Source of the DNA: Bdellovibrionales bacterium | GTDB lineage: Bacteria > Bdellovibrionota_G > JALEGL01 > JAGRAY01 | DNA length: 24,136 bases | Direction of reading: 5' to 3' | NCBI GenBank assembly: GCA_020434375.1 | Contig: JAGRAY010000009.1 | Span: 1-24,136 of the forward strand | In this document: positions 22,570 through 24,136 of the stretch, in pieces | How the letters are laid out: every line of letters starts with the position of its first letter | How positions within the stretch are numbered: position 1 is the first letter of the stretch | The notes under the pieces: generated by a model | Seen by the model: the letters and a program-made list of their open reading frames with translations, nothing else | What the model was told of the DNA's origin: nothing | Databases searched by the model: none | Program-made: the position numbers and the translations under genes

Positions 22570-24136
22570 GATTGTCATTGACCCACTTCAAAAGAGCCGA
22601 AGGATCCACAAGTGTTGAACCTTTATTTGACCGAACTTTTACTTCGACTTTTCCTTCTAGCATACTTTTTTTACCCACGGTGACTCGAAGAGGTATTCCC
22701 AACAAGTCAGAGTCTTTAAATTTTCCACCAGGTGACACCTCGCGATCATCGTAAAGAACATCTATTCCATTACTCAAAAGCATGGCATAGATCTCGTCTG
22801 CTTTGCCCTTGAGATCACTATTTTTTAAATCTACTAATATAAGACTTACGTCAAAAGGAGCGAGAGGTGGCGGAAAGACAATTCCAGAGTCATCATGATT
22901 TTGCTCGATGGCTGCAGCTGCAACTCGCGTAATTCCAATTCCATAGCAACCCATTACCACGGGATACTGTTTTCCGTTCACGTCGGTGTAGAACGCCCCC
23001 ATCGACTCACTATATTTGGTTCCAAGCTTGAATATATGCCCTACTTCAATACCACGCTCTTCCACCAGTGTCTTTCCGCATTGACGACATAAGTCTCCAG
23101 CTCTCACATCGTGAATATCGACATGATCTACAATTTCAAAGTCTCTTCCTGGTACAACATTGTCCATATGAAAATCCTTTTTATTGGCCCCCGAAACATA
23201 GACCTGGCCTTCCTGAACTCGAATATCGACAACAATCTTTTGCAAACGATCTTTGCCTAAAACCAGACCAAATGGACCACAGTACCCTCTAAAAGAGCCC
23301 GATATTTTTTCTAGGTCTTCATGGGAAGCTAGCTTAAGGTCATTGACTTGAAGATGACGCTTGAGTTTAACTTCATTGACCTCTCGATCTCCAGTCAAAA
23401 CAACCGCACAAATGTATTTGTCGTCACACTCATAAAATAAGACTTTTAAAAGATGTTCAGGTACTTTTTTTAAAAACTTTGATACTTCATCGATCGATTC
23501 TACGCCAGGCGTATGAACTTCAAACATTTCTTCAACGGATGACACCTTGGCACTATCGCCTTGGATACGAGCGTAGGCTTTTTCGATGTTCGCGGCATAG
23601 TGACACTCAGAGCATACTATCAGCTTGTCTTCTCCGGACTTTGCCAAAACCATGAACTCTTGAGATGTTTTTCCACCTATATTCCCGGTATCGGCGTCAA
23701 CAACTCTAAATTTTAAGCCGCATCGCTTAAAAATATTAAAATAGGCATTATACATCGCCTGATAACTAGTATCAGCTTGTTCATCAGACACATCAAAGCT
23801 ATAGGCGTCTTTCATAATAAACTCTCGCCCCCTGAGCAATCCAAATCGAGGTCTTACTTCGTCTCTAAATTTAGTCTGAATCTGATAGAAAGTTCTGGGA
23901 AGGTCCCTATACGAACGGATCTCCCTTCGCACCAGATCCGTAATGACCTCCTCATGCGTTGGTCCAAAGCAGTAAGAGCGATCATGTCTATCTTTAATCC
24001 GAAGAAGCTCGGGACCAGCACTCTCCCAACGACCGCTCTCAATCCATAATTCAGAGGGATGGATGGCAGGGAGTAGCACTTCAAGGGCTCCGGTTTTGTT
24101 CATTTCCTCGCGAACAATGTGCTCGACTTTACGAAT
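22553..24136 (-). CDS. proS: Prolyl-tRNA synthetase (bacterial type with editing insert), 5' end outside window
   Basis: Class II synthetase charging tRNA-Pro. The frame is open from the window edge (IRKVEHIVREEMNKTGALEV) to TAA at 22553, 527 codons. About 50 N-terminal residues lie beyond the window, since the family begins with a YFLPTLKE...LPLG segment before IRKVE. Seen: PAIHPSELWIESGRWES, FGPTHEEVITDLVRREI (motif 2 region), QIQTKFRDEVRPRFGLLRGR, EFIMKDAYSFD, and a YbaK-like INS editing domain (about 23200-23550) with SGSFRGYCGPFGL. A C4-like pair CSEC...CRQC, VMGCYGIGITR (motif 3) and a C-terminal anticodon-binding domain (LLSNGIDVLYDDREVSPGGK) follow. The internal ATG at 24103 is not the start, because similarity continues upstream of it. 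Confidence 0.96.
   Translation of the reverse strand: MRKVEHIVREEMNKTGALEVLLPAIHPSELWIESGRWESAGPELLRIKDRHDRSYCFGPTHEEVITDLVRREIRSYRDLPRTFYQIQTKFRDEVRPRFGLLRGREFIMKDAYSFDVSDEQADTSYQAMYNAYFNIFKRCGLKFRVVDADTGNIGGKTSQEFMVLAKSGEDKLIVCSECHYAANIEKAYARIQGDSAKVSSVEEMFEVHTPGVESIDEVSKFLKKVPEHLLKVLFYECDDKYICAVVLTGDREVNEVKLKRHLQVNDLKLASHEDLEKISGSFRGYCGPFGLVLGKDRLQKIVVDIRVQEGQVYVSGANKKDFHMDNVVPGRDFEIVDHVDIHDVRAGDLCRQCGKTLVEERGIEVGHIFKLGTKYSESMGAFYTDVNGKQYPVVMGCYGIGITRVAAAAIEQNHDDSGIVFPPPLAPFDVSLILVDLKNSDLKGKADEIYAMLLSNGIDVLYDDREVSPGGKFKDSDLLGIPLRVTVGKKSMLEGKVEVKVRSNKGSTLVDPSALLKWVNDNLTLKP

Noticed and set aside
1..24136. tRNA genes, CRISPR arrays, insertion sequences or phage genes
   Set aside because: Coding sequence covers nearly the whole window; no spaced direct repeats, transposase motifs or cloverleaf-like intergenic segments were noticed. 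A tRNA or repeat search program was not run.

Overview
The window is a gene-dense, AT-rich stretch of a Gram-negative bacterial chromosome. It encodes a prolipoprotein signal peptidase, a lipoprotein, an apparent outer-membrane barrel and UDP-GlcNAc synthesis. Two Hanks-type kinases with the catalytic loop HRD[VI]SPQN, carrying FGE-sulfatase or PEGA-like sensor ends, plus a single-chain glycyl-tRNA synthetase, are the kind of content found in Bdellovibrionota and other former deltaproteobacteria. That placement is inference. No mobile element, CRISPR array, rRNA or tRNA gene was seen.

Layout, left to right. (1) Leftward glmU-glmS (1-2846): amino-sugar synthesis. glmS leaves the window, and glmU is complete but lacks the acetyltransferase half. 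(2) A 269-bp divergent gap (2847-3115) holds a tandem 10-mer and a possible TOBE-like coding remnant; a small dyad lies just inside glmU. (3) Rightward kinase operon A (3116-6171): a transmembrane Ser/Thr kinase with a periplasmic FGE-like domain, coupled by ATGA to an orphan periplasmic binding protein. (4) Rightward glyS, kinase B and a membrane metallopeptidase (6273-10980), each joined by a 4-nt overlap. (5) Leftward lspA-manC (10954-12470). (6) Rightward comF, UMF1-type MFS transporter, AstE/AspA-like hydrolase and dusB (12514-16446), mostly overlapping. (7) Leftward TPR-like lipoprotein and beta-barrel protein (16468-18336) behind a good sigma-70-type promoter. (8) Rightward moxR, DUF58 and transglutaminase (18419-22569). 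(9) Leftward proS (22553-24136), cut at its 5' end by the window edge.

The common theme is envelope building and sensing: UDP-GlcNAc and GDP-mannose supply, lipoprotein maturation, two membrane kinases with extracytoplasmic ends, a membrane gluzincin and a membrane transglutaminase module. Housekeeping genes (glyS, dusB, proS, comF) are interleaved. Genes are packed very tightly: 4-nt start/stop overlaps, 14-31-nt same-strand overlaps and two tail-to-tail antisense overlaps. No convincing intrinsic terminator was found. The most noteworthy items are the acetyltransferase-less GlmU, the two kinase operons (one coupled to glyS and to a HExxH peptidase), and the near-leaderless moxR promoter.
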